A DNA stretch of 64,000 bases from SZUA-430 sp040381215 (GCA_040381215.1 JBEIHO010000011.1:1-64000); one strand, 5' to 3'; shown: positions 16,827 through 26,437, counted from the stretch's first letter. The notes: generated by a model not told the origin, from the letters alone. Made by a program: numbers and translations.

Positions 16827-18620
16827 ATGACGCACGCACCGGAAGCCCAAGCTCGAAGGCCGTCCATCGATGCAAGACCGCTGCTGCGGCTTGCCAGGGA
16901 TTTCGTGCGCCCCTACGCGCGCATCGCCGCGTTGCTCCTGGGCCTGATGGCGCTGGAAGCCGGCCTCACGGCGACCATGGCCTGGTACCTGGAGGATGTG
17001 GTCCGCACGCTGTTCTCGCCCGACCGTCAGGAGGGGATGCTTCTTCTCGTCCCCTCGGTCCTGCTGGGTATCATGACCCTGAAGGCCGGCATCTCCTACG
17101 CCAGCAACGTGTCGCTGGCCCGCGTCGGCCAGAGCGTCGTGAACGACCTGCAGAAGGCGCTGTTCCGGAAAATCACACGGTTCGACCTGGCCCAGCTCAA
17201 CACCATGCATTCCGGACAGCTGGCATCGCGCTTCCTCAATGATGCGCTTCTGGTGCGCGAGAGCGTCACGCGATCCATGCAAGGCATGGTGCGTGACGTG
17301 CTGACGATCGTGGGGCTGTGCGTCGTGATGTTCATCCAGGACTGGCCGCTGGCGCTGGTCCTGTGCAGCGTGCTGCCGCTGACGGCGCTTTTCACGCTGA
17401 ACCTCGGGACCAAGACCAACAAGGCAGCGGCGCGCAGCATGGCCTCGACGGGAGACCTGTCGACCCTGCTTTCGGAAACGCTGGACGGCAAGCGGGTGAT
17501 CAAGGCCTATCGCATGGAAGACCATGCGGTGGCGCGGGCGGACCACATCGTCACCGAGCGCATGAAATTCCTGATGAAGGGAGCAAATGCGCGGGCAGCC
17601 GCCACGCCGTCGGCCGAGGTGCTGGCCGGCATCGGCATTGCCGGCGTCATCGCCTATGCCGCCTATCGCGGCATGGACATCGCCAGCTTCACCTCGTTCA
17701 TGGCGGCGATGATGCTGTCGTACCAGTCGATCCGCTCGCTCTCGAACCTGTACACGGCGCTGAGCGAAGGCTCGGCCGCGGCGGCGCGCACGTTCGAGCT
17801 GCTGGATACACCGAGCATCATCACCGACGAAGGCCATGGCGCCCTGGCGCTTGCGCCAGCGCCGCGGCGCGCGCAGATCGTGTTCCGTGGGGTGTGTTTC
17901 GATTATTCCGGTGCCGGCGCGCAGGCATTGAATGACGCGTCTTTCGACATTCCTGCCGGCAAGACCGTTGCACTTGTCGGCCCCTCGGGCGCGGGCAAAA
18001 GCACGATCCTGAACCTGATCCTGCGCTTCTACGACGTCACAGGCGGGTCGATCGAGATCGACGGACAGGATATCCGCAAGATCAGCATCGCCTCGCTCAG
18101 GGATGCGATCTCGCTGGTGACGCAGGAACCCTTCCTGTTCGACGAGTCGATTGCCGACAACATCCTGTGCGGACGGCCTGGCGCATCGATGGCAGACGTC
18201 GAGGCCGCTGCCCGTGCAGCGGCGGCGCATGGCTTCATCATGGCCCTGCCGGAGGGTTACCAAACCAGGGTCGGCGAAGCCGGGGTGCGGTTATCGGGCG
18301 GTCAGCGCCAGCGCATCGCCATCGCGCGTGCGATCCTGAAAGACGCGCCGATCCTGCTGCTGGACGAAGCAACCTCGTCGCTCGACAGCGAAAGCGAGAA
18401 GGAAGTGCAGGCTGCCCTCAGCCGCCTGATGAAAGACCGGACGACTGTGGTCATCGCGCACCGGCTGTCCACGATCTCGGATGCGGACAGGATCCTGGTG
18501 CTGGAAGGCGGACGCGTCAGTGAGCACGGCGTCCATGGCGAACTGCTTGCGCGCGGGGGCACCTATGCGCGGCTTTACAGGACGCAGTTCGCCGATGCGC
18601 GTCCGGCAGTGGCGGAGTAG
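16827..18620 (+). CDS. msbA: ABC exporter, fused permease/ATPase, MsbA-like lipid flippase
   Basis: 597 residues, a half-transporter that would act as a dimer in the inner membrane. The transmembrane domain occupies about residues 1-320 with six hydrophobic segments. The ATPase domain has Walker A GPSGAGKST near 387, signature LSGGQRQR near 488, Walker B ILLLDEATSSLD near 508, and the H-loop VIAHRLSTI near 540. Setting it at the head of the DUF374-waaA-lpxK-lpxL operon points to export of lipid A-core, the MsbA role. Substrate specificity is inferred from context. Confidence 0.88.
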   Translation: MTHAPEAQARRPSIDARPLLRLARDFVRPYARIAALLLGLMALEAGLTATMAWYLEDVVRTLFSPDRQEGMLLLVPSVLLGIMTLKAGISYASNVSLARVGQSVVNDLQKALFRKITRFDLAQLNTMHSGQLASRFLNDALLVRESVTRSMQGMVRDVLTIVGLCVVMFIQDWPLALVLCSVLPLTALFTLNLGTKTNKAAARSMASTGDLSTLLSETLDGKRVIKAYRMEDHAVARADHIVTERMKFLMKGANARAAATPSAEVLAGIGIAGVIAYAAYRGMDIASFTSFMAAMMLSYQSIRSLSNLYTALSEGSAAAARTFELLDTPSIITDEGHGALALAPAPRRAQIVFRGVCFDYSGAGAQALNDASFDIPAGKTVALVGPSGAGKSTILNLILRFYDVTGGSIEIDGQDIRKISIASLRDAISLVTQEPFLFDESIADNILCGRPGASMADVEAAARAAAAHGFIMALPEGYQTRVGEAGVRLSGGQRQRIAIARAILKDAPILLLDEATSSLDSESEKEVQAALSRLMKDRTTVVIAHRLSTISDADRILVLEGGRVSEHGVHGELLARGGTYARLYRTQFADARPAVAE

Positions 18621-18623
18621 CCC

Positions 18624-19361
18624 ATGCTGCGGGACTGGTGGCGGCGCTTCAGGAAATCGGATGGCCTCAGGACGGTGGCCTGCCGGCTGATTGCGCTCTA
18701 CATCCGCTTCGTGTGGGCGACGGGGCGCTGGGAGATCCGCAACAGCGCGCTGGCTGAGCGGCTGTGGCAGGAGAAGACGCCGTTCATCCTCGCCTTCTGG
18801 CACGGGCGGATGCTGGTGCTGCCGGCGATGTGGCCGCGTTCATCGCCCATGCACATGCTGATCTCGATGCATCGCGACGGCGAGATCATCGCGCGGGCGA
18901 TCGGGTATTTCGGCATCGGCACGGTGCGCGGATCGGCCGCCAAGCCGGGATCGAACAAGGACAAGGGCGGCGCGGCGGCGCTGCGCGGGATGCTGAAAGC
19001 GCTGAAGGGCCAGGATTATGTCGGCATCACGCCGGACGGTCCGCGCGGCCCCCGGATGCGGGCCAGCGAGGGCATTGTCACGGTGGCGCGGGTCTCGGGG
19101 GCTGCGGTCCTGCCCTGCAGCTTCAGTTGCCGCAACCGGGTGGTGCTCAACAGCTGGGACCGCTTCGTCATTCCCCTGCCCTTCACGCGCGGGGTCATCA
19201 TCTGGGGCGATCCGATCACGGTTGCTCGCGATGCGAGCGCCGCCGAAATCGAGGCGGTGCGGCTGAAGATCGAAGAAGGCCTGACGGCAATCACCGATGC
19301 GGCCGATGCCGCCATGGATGTCGCGCCGGTGGCGCCGGACGCTGCCGTGGTGGCGCCGTGA
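18624..19361 (+). CDS. lysophospholipid acyltransferase family protein (DUF374)
   Basis: 245 residues. The DUF374 block AFWHGRMLVLP near residue 53 holds the catalytic-type His, and ITPDGPRGPR near 138 is the second conserved segment. These proteins belong to the LPLAT superfamily and sit with Kdo/lipid A genes; the acyl acceptor is not established. The last 20 residues are Ala/Val/Pro-rich. It begins 3 bases after the transporter stop, and its own stop overlaps the GTG start of waaA. Confidence 0.85.
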   Translation: MLRDWWRRFRKSDGLRTVACRLIALYIRFVWATGRWEIRNSALAERLWQEKTPFILAFWHGRMLVLPAMWPRSSPMHMLISMHRDGEIIARAIGYFGIGTVRGSAAKPGSNKDKGGAAALRGMLKALKGQDYVGITPDGPRGPRMRASEGIVTVARVSGAAVLPCSFSCRNRVVLNSWDRFVIPLPFTRGVIIWGDPITVARDASAAEIEAVRLKIEEGLTAITDAADAAMDVAPVAPDAAVVAP

Positions 19362-20659
19362 GCGCCCCGGAGAGACCTTCGCGCCTGCTGAACGTGTATC
19401 GCGGTGTCACGGGGCTTGCCGAACCGCTTGCCGGCTCGTTGCTGAACCGGCGCCTCAAGCGCGGCAAGGAGGATAGCGAACGGCTGCCGGAACGGCTTGG
19501 CAAGCCTGGCCGCGTTCGCCCGAAGGGCCCGATCGTGTGGATCCATGCGGCAAGCGTGGGTGAATCGCTCTCGGTACTGCCCGTGATCCGCGAGATCGAG
19601 CGGCAGCGCCCCGATGTGTCGGTGCTTGTCACGACGGGAACCGTCACCTCTGCCCGGCTGATGGCCGAGCGGCTGCCGCGACAGGCGTTCCACCAGTTCG
19701 TTCCGCTGGACACGCCGGGTGCGGTGTCGGCGTTCCTCGATTACTGGAAGCCGGGGCTGGCGTTATGGGTCGAATCCGAGCTGTGGCCCAACATGCTGCA
19801 TGAGGCGCGGGCGCGGCACATTCCGCTTGTTCTGCTCAACGCGCGCATGTCCGACAAGTCGTTTCAGGGGTGGATGCGCGCGCCCCGGATGGCGCGCGAA
19901 CTGATCGGCGCGTTCGACCTTTGCCTCGCACAGGATGCGGGCGTTGCGGACAAGCTGAGCCGGCTGGGGGCCGCCCATGTGGAGACGCCAGGCAACCTGA
20001 AGCTGGTTGGCGATCCCCTGCCTTTCGATGCCAACGTGCTGGGCACCCTGCGCGCTGCGATCGGCGGCCGGCCGGTGTGGCTCATCGCCTCGACCCATGA
20101 TGGCGAAGAGCAACTGGCCGCCTTCACGCATCGAGACCTGACGGCCAGGATCCCGGGGCTGCTGACGATCATCGTGCCGCGGCATCCGCAGCGCGGCCCG
20201 CAGGTGGCACAGTCCCTGACGCCGCTGTTCCGCGTTGCGCGTCGCTCGGCCGGTGAATTGCCGGGGCCGGACACCGAGCTCTACATTGCCGACACGCTTG
20301 GTGAACTGGGCATCTTCTATCGATTGGCGCCCCTGGCCGTGATCGGGGGCAGTTTCGTGCCGCATGGCGGACAGAACCCACTGGAGCCGGCCCGGCTTGG
20401 TGTTGCGGTCCTCAGCGGACCGCATATCGGGAATTTCCGCGACATTTACCGCATTCTCGTCGAGGCCGGAGGGGCGGAAGTGCTGGCGTCCAACGAGTTG
20501 CTGACGCAGAAGGCTGGAGAACTTCTGCTCGACGAACTAGAACTCTCGCGGCGGGGACAGGCCGCCGGGCGGGCAGCTGGCACGAAACAGCCGCTCGTGC
20601 GGACGATGGACCTTCTCGCGCCTTACCTGAGGAGCCTGCATGCGACTGCCGACGCCTGA
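19358..20659 (+). CDS. waaA: 3-deoxy-D-manno-octulosonic acid transferase
   Basis: 433 residues from GTG 19358, coupled to the preceding stop (GTGA). WaaA/KdtA transfers Kdo from CMP-Kdo to lipid IVA at the inner membrane. Diagnostic segments are IHAASVGES near residue 58 (the catalytic Glu), WVESELWPN near 133, LVLLNARMSDKSF near 152, and IGGSFVPHGGQNPLEPA near 328. The C terminus overlaps lpxK by 20 bases. Whether it adds one or two Kdo residues cannot be told from sequence. Confidence 0.95.
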   Translation: MSAPERPSRLLNVYRGVTGLAEPLAGSLLNRRLKRGKEDSERLPERLGKPGRVRPKGPIVWIHAASVGESLSVLPVIREIERQRPDVSVLVTTGTVTSARLMAERLPRQAFHQFVPLDTPGAVSAFLDYWKPGLALWVESELWPNMLHEARARHIPLVLLNARMSDKSFQGWMRAPRMARELIGAFDLCLAQDAGVADKLSRLGAAHVETPGNLKLVGDPLPFDANVLGTLRAAIGGRPVWLIASTHDGEEQLAAFTHRDLTARIPGLLTIIVPRHPQRGPQVAQSLTPLFRVARRSAGELPGPDTELYIADTLGELGIFYRLAPLAVIGGSFVPHGGQNPLEPARLGVAVLSGPHIGNFRDIYRILVEAGGAEVLASNELLTQKAGELLLDELELSRRGQAAGRAAGTKQPLVRTMDLLAPYLRSLHATADA

Positions 20660-21647
20660 GTTCTGGTATTCGGATCCGAACGAGACGGTGGCCTATGTGC
20701 TGCGTCCGCTGGGTTGGCTCTATGCTCTTGTCGGTCGGCTGCGTCGAACGCTGGCTTCGCCCTTCCATGCGCCGGTTCCGGTGATCTGCGTGGGTAACCT
20801 GACGGCCGGCGGTACCGGAAAGACGCCGCTTGCGATTGCCATCGGCAAGAGGCTGGTGGATCGCGGCCTCAAGGTTGCGTTCCTGTCGCGCGGTTATGGC
20901 GCGGACGTGCCGGGTGCGATGATCGTGGATCCTGCGCAGGATACTGCAAGCCAGGTTGGTGACGAACCCCTGCTGCTGGCCCGCCACGCCATGACAGTCG
21001 TCTCGCCCGACAGGCCAGCCGGTGTCCGGCTTGCGGTGTCACGCGGTGCCCAAGTGATCGTCATGGATGACGGTTTCCAGAACCCGTCCCTGGCCAAGGA
21101 CCTGAGCTTCGTGGTCGTGGATTCGCAAAGGGGCTTCGGCAACGGGCTCGTGATCCCGGCGGGCCCCTTGCGCGAGCCCGTCGAGGATGGTCTGCAACGG
21201 GCCACCGCGCTCGTGCTCATGGGGCGCGGTAACGCTTCGGTGCCGGATACCAAGCCGACGCTGCGCGCCGAACTTGCGCCGCAAGACGGCGAGGCTGCGC
21301 GGCTTGCAGGCAAGCCCGTGGTCGCCTTTGCCGGGATCGGGTTGCCGCAAAAATTCTTCGACACGCTCGAGGCGTGCGGCGCCCATGTGAAGGCGATGAA
21401 GGCCTTCCCGGACCATCACGTCTTTTCCGACCAGGACATCGAGGGCCTGCGCAATACGGCGCGATTGCAGGGCGCGACGCTCATCACGACCGAGAAGGAC
21501 TGGATGCGCTTGCCCGCGCAAGTCCGCAGTGAAGTCGACGTGCTCAAAGTGACCGTTTGTTTCGACGAAGCTTCCACCCTTTTAATCGACCAGTTCATCT
21601 CCACATGTCTGAAGACATTCACACCGCCCGCTCCGGCCGCGGACTGA
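20640..21647 (+). CDS. lpxK: tetraacyldisaccharide 4'-kinase
   Basis: 335 residues. It phosphorylates the 4' position of the lipid A disaccharide at the inner membrane. The N terminus RLPTPEFWY is typical, the Walker A-type site NLTAGGTGKTP is at about 53-63, VIVMDDGFQ near 140 is the family DDGFQ motif, and FPDHHVFSDQD near 260 holds the conserved DHH. A GAGGAG-like ribosome site lies inside waaA just before ATG 20640. It overlaps the following acyltransferase gene by 43 bases. Confidence 0.96.
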   Translation: MRLPTPEFWYSDPNETVAYVLRPLGWLYALVGRLRRTLASPFHAPVPVICVGNLTAGGTGKTPLAIAIGKRLVDRGLKVAFLSRGYGADVPGAMIVDPAQDTASQVGDEPLLLARHAMTVVSPDRPAGVRLAVSRGAQVIVMDDGFQNPSLAKDLSFVVVDSQRGFGNGLVIPAGPLREPVEDGLQRATALVLMGRGNASVPDTKPTLRAELAPQDGEAARLAGKPVVAFAGIGLPQKFFDTLEACGAHVKAMKAFPDHHVFSDQDIEGLRNTARLQGATLITTEKDWMRLPAQVRSEVDVLKVTVCFDEASTLLIDQFISTCLKTFTPPAPAAD

Positions 21648-22591
21648 AAGACGGCGACAAGCGCCGTCCTTCACCAGGCATGATGGTCGTCTATACGCTG
21701 GAATACGCGCTGTTCATCGGCATCATGGGGCTGTTCCGCCTGCTGGGGCTGAGGCGGGCTTCGGACTTCGGTGGCTGGCTTGCACGCACGATTGGCCCGC
21801 GTATCCCGGTGACACGTCGCGCGCGGCGCAACATGGCCGCGGCGCTGCCTGAAATCGACGAGGCCACGCGCGAGGTTCATATCCGCGACATGTGGGAGAA
21901 CCTTGGACGCACCTTTGCGGAATATGCGTTCATGGAGGCGTTCACGGCAAACGGGCCGGATGCACGCATCGACCTGCGGGGGCGGGAGAACGCGCGGAAC
22001 GCCATCGACAAGGGGCATGGCGGGCTGTTCGTGTCCGGGCATTGCGGCAATTGGGAACTGATGCCCCGCTGCATCCGCGACATGGGTCTCAAGGGGACGC
22101 TTGTCTACCGGCCGCCGAACAATCCGATGGTCGATGCCTGGATTGCCGAGAAGCGGCGCATCGGCCTGCCAACGCTGGCGGCCAAGGGTGGCGAAGGGGC
22201 GCGGGCGATCATCAAGACGCTGAAACAGGGCGGGTTCCTCGCCATGCTTGTCGACCAGAAGATGAACGACGGGATCCCGGTTCCTTTCTTCGGGCGGATG
22301 GCGATGACGCCGATCGGCGCCCCGAGCCTGTCGCTTCGCCATGATGCGCCCATCGTCCCGGCCTGGTGCGAGCGCCTTCCGGGACAAAGGTTCCGTGTCA
22401 CGATCTATCCGGAAATTCCGCGCCCCAATACGGGTGACCGCGAGCGTGACATCCGCGAACTGGCGCTGGCGCTGAACCGCTTCATCGAGACCCGCATCCG
22501 CGAGAACCCGATGAACTGGCTGTGGCTGCACAGCCGCTGGCCCAAGGGTCAGGCTGCCGGCAGCACCAACGCAGGATCAAGCCTGACCTGA
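21605..22591 (+). CDS. lpxL: lipid A late acyltransferase (LpxL/HtrB family)
   Basis: 328 residues. It transfers a secondary acyl chain to Kdo-lipid A. The N-terminal hydrophobic segment (about 25-50) anchors it; the catalytic HCGNWE (His-x4-Glu) is near residue 159, with DQKMNDGIPVPFFG near 220 and NWLWLHSRWP at the C terminus. ATG 21605 lies within the end of lpxK. The 3' end overlaps the convergent M23 peptidase gene by 43 bases, so the two coding ends are antisense to each other. Confidence 0.93.
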   Translation: MSEDIHTARSGRGLKDGDKRRPSPGMMVVYTLEYALFIGIMGLFRLLGLRRASDFGGWLARTIGPRIPVTRRARRNMAAALPEIDEATREVHIRDMWENLGRTFAEYAFMEAFTANGPDARIDLRGRENARNAIDKGHGGLFVSGHCGNWELMPRCIRDMGLKGTLVYRPPNNPMVDAWIAEKRRIGLPTLAAKGGEGARAIIKTLKQGGFLAMLVDQKMNDGIPVPFFGRMAMTPIGAPSLSLRHDAPIVPAWCERLPGQRFRVTIYPEIPRPNTGDRERDIRELALALNRFIETRIRENPMNWLWLHSRWPKGQAAGSTNAGSSLT

Positions 22592-23373
22592 AACCAGTTC
22601 AGCCTCAGGCACAGATGCGGGCCGGTTGCCCTGCCCGTCTTGCCGATGGCGCCGATCACGTCACCCTTGCTGACCCTGTCGCCAGGCTTCACATCGATGC
22701 GCGACATGTGCAGGTAGCTTGATGACACGCCGTGTCCATGGTCGAGGATCACGGTGCCGCCGGTGAAATAGAGGTCCGGCTCGGCCATCGCGACAATGGC
22801 CCCGACCGGTGCTACGATGGGCTTGCCTTCGCCGGCTGCAATATCGACGCCGAAATGCGGGCGCTTGGGCACGCCGTTCAGGATGCGCTGGCTGCCGTAG
22901 ACGCCGGTCACCGGGCCCTTCACAGGCCACTGGAAATCATCTGCAAACCAGGAGGCGTCCGTGTCGCGGTTGCGGGCTGCGTCGACGACGGCGGCCTCGC
23001 GCGCGATGCGGTCGAGAACTTCCTTGGGCGGATCGACGAATTTCTCCGGCAGGCCATCGATGCGCTGGACCTTGTAGTCCCGCGGTTGCGGTGCCAGTGA
23101 CTGTTCCATGGGCTCTGCGCCGGGCAGGCGCACCGACAACCGCGCGGCCTCCTTGCGGTCGTAGGAAAAGCCGAATGCGAAATGTCCTTCAGGCGACAGG
23201 CGGACGGGCTTGCCATCGAGCGTGATGGTGGCGCCAGGATCCGTGCGACCGCGCAGGAGTGCGCCTTGCGTGACCCTGCCGCGCAGGAGATCAGCGGCTT
23301 GCGCCCCAGGCATCCCCATGAACAGCGCCGCCATCCCGACGGCGGCCTTGAGCGTCGTGCGACGGCTGAGCAT
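22549..23373 (-). CDS. M23 family metallopeptidase (LytM-type), exported
   Basis: 274 residues with an N-terminal Arg-rich signal (LSRRTTLKAAVGMAALFMG, possibly Tat) ending AQA. The peptidase domain is C-terminal: RPHFGVDIAAGEG supplies the zinc His and Asp, and GHGVSSSYLHMS the central block. The final motif is GPHLCLRLNW, where the usual HLH second His is Cys. Such enzymes cut peptidoglycan stem or cross-bridge peptides, or regulate amidases when inactive. ATG 23373 overlaps the DUF2093 stop (TGATG), so the genes are coupled. Confidence 0.88.
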   Translation of the reverse strand: MLSRRTTLKAAVGMAALFMGMPGAQAADLLRGRVTQGALLRGRTDPGATITLDGKPVRLSPEGHFAFGFSYDRKEAARLSVRLPGAEPMEQSLAPQPRDYKVQRIDGLPEKFVDPPKEVLDRIAREAAVVDAARNRDTDASWFADDFQWPVKGPVTGVYGSQRILNGVPKRPHFGVDIAAGEGKPIVAPVGAIVAMAEPDLYFTGGTVILDHGHGVSSSYLHMSRIDVKPGDRVSKGDVIGAIGKTGRATGPHLCLRLNWFQVRLDPALVLPAA

Positions 23374-23606
23374 CACGGGCGCCCTGCCGGCCGACGGGCC
23401 TGGAGTTCGCTGAAACGCTGAAAGGCGACGCTTGCGTCGGCATAGGCTTCCTGCAGGTCGACGTTCCAGTAGCGCAGGTCCTCGAGCGGAATGTGCGCCC
23501 GGGTGACCGCGCAGGTGACATAGGCACCCGGCGTCAGGATCTTGTAGTCACCGTCAAGGTACCGGATCACGGCTTCACCAAGCATTGCCCGCTCCATCAG
23601 GTTCAT
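23373..23606 (-). CDS. DUF2093 domain protein
   Basis: 77 residues matching the short alphaproteobacterial DUF2093 family: EAVIRYLDGDYKILTPGAYV, CAVT, IPLEDLRYWNV and QEAYADA in order. No function is established. It sits between xseA and the M23 peptidase on one strand, with the stop overlapping the peptidase start, an arrangement that suggests a shared transcript. Confidence 0.88.
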   Translation of the reverse strand: MNLMERAMLGEAVIRYLDGDYKILTPGAYVTCAVTRAHIPLEDLRYWNVDLQEAYADASVAFQRFSELQARRPAGRP

Positions 23607-23651
23607 GTTGACCGATCATCGCCGGACCTTACCAAAGACGGCGGGCCGGGG

Positions 23652-25103
23652 CTAGAAAAGGTCGCCCTGACCTTGCGGCCTTGCCTTGCCACGCCCGCGC
23701 GGTGGACTGGCGGGTCCTTCGGTCGCAACGGCGCCCACGCTGCCATCGGCAAAGGTGAGCTGCAAGGGGTCGCCTGTCCCGATCGCGGCGCGGCTCGTGA
23801 CGAGGCCCCCATCCTTTCCCGTTACAAGCGCAAAGCCCCGCGCGAGGGTCGAGCGGTGGCTCAACGCCTCGAGCATGGCAACCCTTGCCTTCAGGCGTTC
23901 GGCAAGAGCGTCCTTGCGTCGACCCAGCGCCAGGCGCGCGCGGTGAAGGAGATCCTCGAGGCGGGCTGCATCGTGCTGGGCCTGGCGGCGGATCGGTTCC
24001 GGGGACAGGCGCGAGCCCGCGCGCTCGAAGCGTGTGCGCTGGCGCTGGACCATCAGCGACAGGGAACCCGCCAGCGCTGCCGACGCGAGGTCGAGGCGCT
24101 GGCGCGGTGTCTCCAGCAAGCGCTGGGCGCGCGGCAGGCCGCGTCCCACATCCGTCAGCCGCTGGCGGGCTGCAGACAAGGTGCGCAGCAAGCCGCCCTG
24201 GTTGCGCGCGGCCAGTTCGACGACCTGCCTCAGGAGATCCGCACGCACAGGCACCGCCATTTCGGCAGCAGCCGTCGGCGTCGGCGCGCGGCGGTCCGCG
24301 GCGAAGTCGATCAGCGTCGTATCAGTCTCGTGTCCGACGGCCGAGATGAGGGGGATGGTGCTGGCGGCGGCGGCGCGCACCACGATTTCCTCGTTGAAGG
24401 GCCACAGGTCCTCGATCGATCCGCCGCCACGGGCGACGATGATCACATCGGGGCGCGGGATGGGACCGTCCGGCGGCAACGCGTTGAAACCGGCGATCGC
24501 GCTGCTGACCTCGGATGCCGCCTTCTCTCCCTGGACAGCGACGGGCCAGACGATGACGCGGCGGGGGAAACGCTCGTCGAGACGATGCAGGATGTCCCTG
24601 ATCACGGCGCCCGTCGGCGAGGTGACGACACCGATCACGCGTGGCAAATAGGGAAGCGGCCTCTTGCGCGCCTCGTCAAAGAGGCCTTCGGCGGTGAGCT
24701 TGCGACGACGCTCCTCGAGCAATTGCATGAGCGCGCCGACGCCGGCGGGCTCGATGTGCTCGATGATGATCTGGTAGGACGAACGGCCCGGATAGGTCGT
24801 TACCTTGCCGGTTGCGATGACCTCGAGGCCTTCGCTCAGCTTGGCGCGCACCTTCGAGAAGACGCCGCGGAAACAGACGGCGTCGATCTTGGTGTCGTTG
24901 TCCTTGAGCGCAAAATAGGCGTGGCCCGAAGCGACGGCACCCTTGAAGCCCGAGACCTCGCCGCGGATGCGCACGAGGCCGAATTCGCGCTCCACCGTCC
25001 GCTTCAGGGCGGAGGATACCTCGCTCACGCTGTATTCGGGAATGTTGGCCCGCGGACCGGTCCCGGGTTGTTGATCGAAGTCCAATTCCATTTCACTCGC
25101 CAT
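23652..25103 (-). CDS. xseA: exodeoxyribonuclease VII large subunit
   Basis: 483 residues. ExoVII degrades single-stranded DNA from both ends into oligonucleotides. The N-terminal OB fold (VSEVSSALKRTVEREFGLVRIRGEVSGF and the following strands, about 25-120) is followed by the catalytic domain with VVTSPTGAVIRDI near 150, IIVARGGGSIEDLWPFN near 225 and AVGHETDTTLID near 255. A long basic coiled-coil region follows. The small subunit xseB is not in the window, so it is encoded elsewhere. It is divergent from purD. Confidence 0.95.
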   Translation of the reverse strand: MASEMELDFDQQPGTGPRANIPEYSVSEVSSALKRTVEREFGLVRIRGEVSGFKGAVASGHAYFALKDNDTKIDAVCFRGVFSKVRAKLSEGLEVIATGKVTTYPGRSSYQIIIEHIEPAGVGALMQLLEERRRKLTAEGLFDEARKRPLPYLPRVIGVVTSPTGAVIRDILHRLDERFPRRVIVWPVAVQGEKAASEVSSAIAGFNALPPDGPIPRPDVIIVARGGGSIEDLWPFNEEIVVRAAAASTIPLISAVGHETDTTLIDFAADRRAPTPTAAAEMAVPVRADLLRQVVELAARNQGGLLRTLSAARQRLTDVGRGLPRAQRLLETPRQRLDLASAALAGSLSLMVQRQRTRFERAGSRLSPEPIRRQAQHDAARLEDLLHRARLALGRRKDALAERLKARVAMLEALSHRSTLARGFALVTGKDGGLVTSRAAIGTGDPLQLTFADGSVGAVATEGPASPPRGRGKARPQGQGDLF

Positions 25104-25159
25104 GGCTGCATGTTACAAGCCCGGGACCTCGCGGGCGAGGTGGAATCGGGCGGTTTTGC

Positions 25160-26437
25160 ATGAAAATTCTGGTCATAGGTTCGGGCGGACGCGAGCATGC
25201 GCTGTGCTGGGCCCTCGCGGCGTCGCCGCTTACGTCGAAACTCTACTGCGCGCCCGGAAACGCCGGCATTGCAGAGCTTGCGACATGCGTTGCCATCGAT
25301 GCCATGGACTTCGACGGCATCTGCCGCTTCGGACGTGAGAACGGCATCGAGTTCGTGGTGATTGGCCCGGACAACCCGCTGGCCGAGGGATTGGCTGACC
25401 GGCTTGCGGCTGCAGGCTTTCGTCATTTCGGACCCAGCCGTGCCGCAGCGGAGCTGGAGTGGTCGAAGGGCTTCACGAAGGACTTCTGTGCGGCGGAAGG
25501 CATTCCCACGGCACGCTATCGCCGCTTCAGGGACGCGAGCGCCGCAAAGGCCTACGCGGCGGATCATTCCCTTCCGGTCGTGATCAAGGCCGATGGGCTG
25601 GCCTTGGGCAAGGGCGTCATCATCGCCACCACGCGGGCCGAGGCGGCGTCAGCGATCGATTCGATGTTTGCGGGTGCCTTCGGGGCGTCGGGCCACAGCA
25701 TCGTGATCGAGGAATTCCTCGAAGGCGAGGAAGTCAGCTTCTTCGCGCTCACCGACGGGGTCAACATCCTGCCCTTCGGGGCGGCGCAGGACCACAAGCG
25801 CGTCGGTGACGGCGATGTCGGACCCAATACCGGTGGCATGGGCGCCTACTCGCCAGCGCCCGTGTTCACGCCCGCGCTGGAGCGCGAGGTGCTTGCGCGG
25901 ATCATCGAGCCCACCGTGCGGGGCATGCGCGCGCGCGGACGGCCGTTCAAGGGCGTTCTGTTCGCAGGCCTGATGATCACCGCCGACGGGCCGAAGCTCA
26001 TCGAATACAATGCACGCTTCGGGGATCCGGAGTGCCAGGTCCTGATGATGCGGCTGAAATCGGACCTGCTGCCGATCCTGCTTGCCTGCGCCGATGGCGC
26101 TCTCGACAAGGTCGATGCCCGGTTTCACGATGATGCAGCGCTGACGGTCGTCCTGGCTGCCAAGGGCTATCCGGAAGCCCCTCAAAAGGGAACCGTGATC
26201 AAGGGCGTCGAGGCTGCGGCCCAGATGCCGGGTGTCCAGGTTTTCCACGCCGGCACGAAACGCGTCGATGGCCAACTTGTCGCCAATGGCGGGCGGGTTC
26301 TCAATGTGACGGCCCGCGGGGCCACTGTGGCCGAGGCGCAGGCGCGCGCCTATGAGGCGCAAGGGCGGATCGACTGGCCCGGCGGGTTCTGCCGCAAAGA
26401 CATCGGTTGGCGGGCAATCCGGCGCGGACCAGCCTAA
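25160..26437 (+). CDS. purD: phosphoribosylamine--glycine ligase
   Basis: 425 residues. GAR synthetase joins glycine to phosphoribosylamine with ATP in purine synthesis. The N-terminal VIGSGGREHALCWAL block, the ATP-grasp segments (VVIKADGLALGKGV near 137 and EEFLEGEEVSFFALTDG near 185), QDHKRVGDGDVGPNTGGMGAYSP near 215, and EYNARFGDPECQ near 290 identify it. The start is 56 bases from the divergent xseA start. The 68-base space after it leads into the kinase-amidohydrolase operon. Confidence 0.96.
   Translation: MKILVIGSGGREHALCWALAASPLTSKLYCAPGNAGIAELATCVAIDAMDFDGICRFGRENGIEFVVIGPDNPLAEGLADRLAAAGFRHFGPSRAAAELEWSKGFTKDFCAAEGIPTARYRRFRDASAAKAYAADHSLPVVIKADGLALGKGVIIATTRAEAASAIDSMFAGAFGASGHSIVIEEFLEGEEVSFFALTDGVNILPFGAAQDHKRVGDGDVGPNTGGMGAYSPAPVFTPALEREVLARIIEPTVRGMRARGRPFKGVLFAGLMITADGPKLIEYNARFGDPECQVLMMRLKSDLLPILLACADGALDKVDARFHDDAALTVVLAAKGYPEAPQKGTVIKGVEAAAQMPGVQVFHAGTKRVDGQLVANGGRVLNVTARGATVAEAQARAYEAQGRIDWPGGFCRKDIGWRAIRRGPA

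Noticed and set aside
23493..25163. 556-residue open frame antisense to xseA
   Set aside because: Shadow of the exonuclease VII gene, rich in Arg/Gly/Ala with no recognisable fold.
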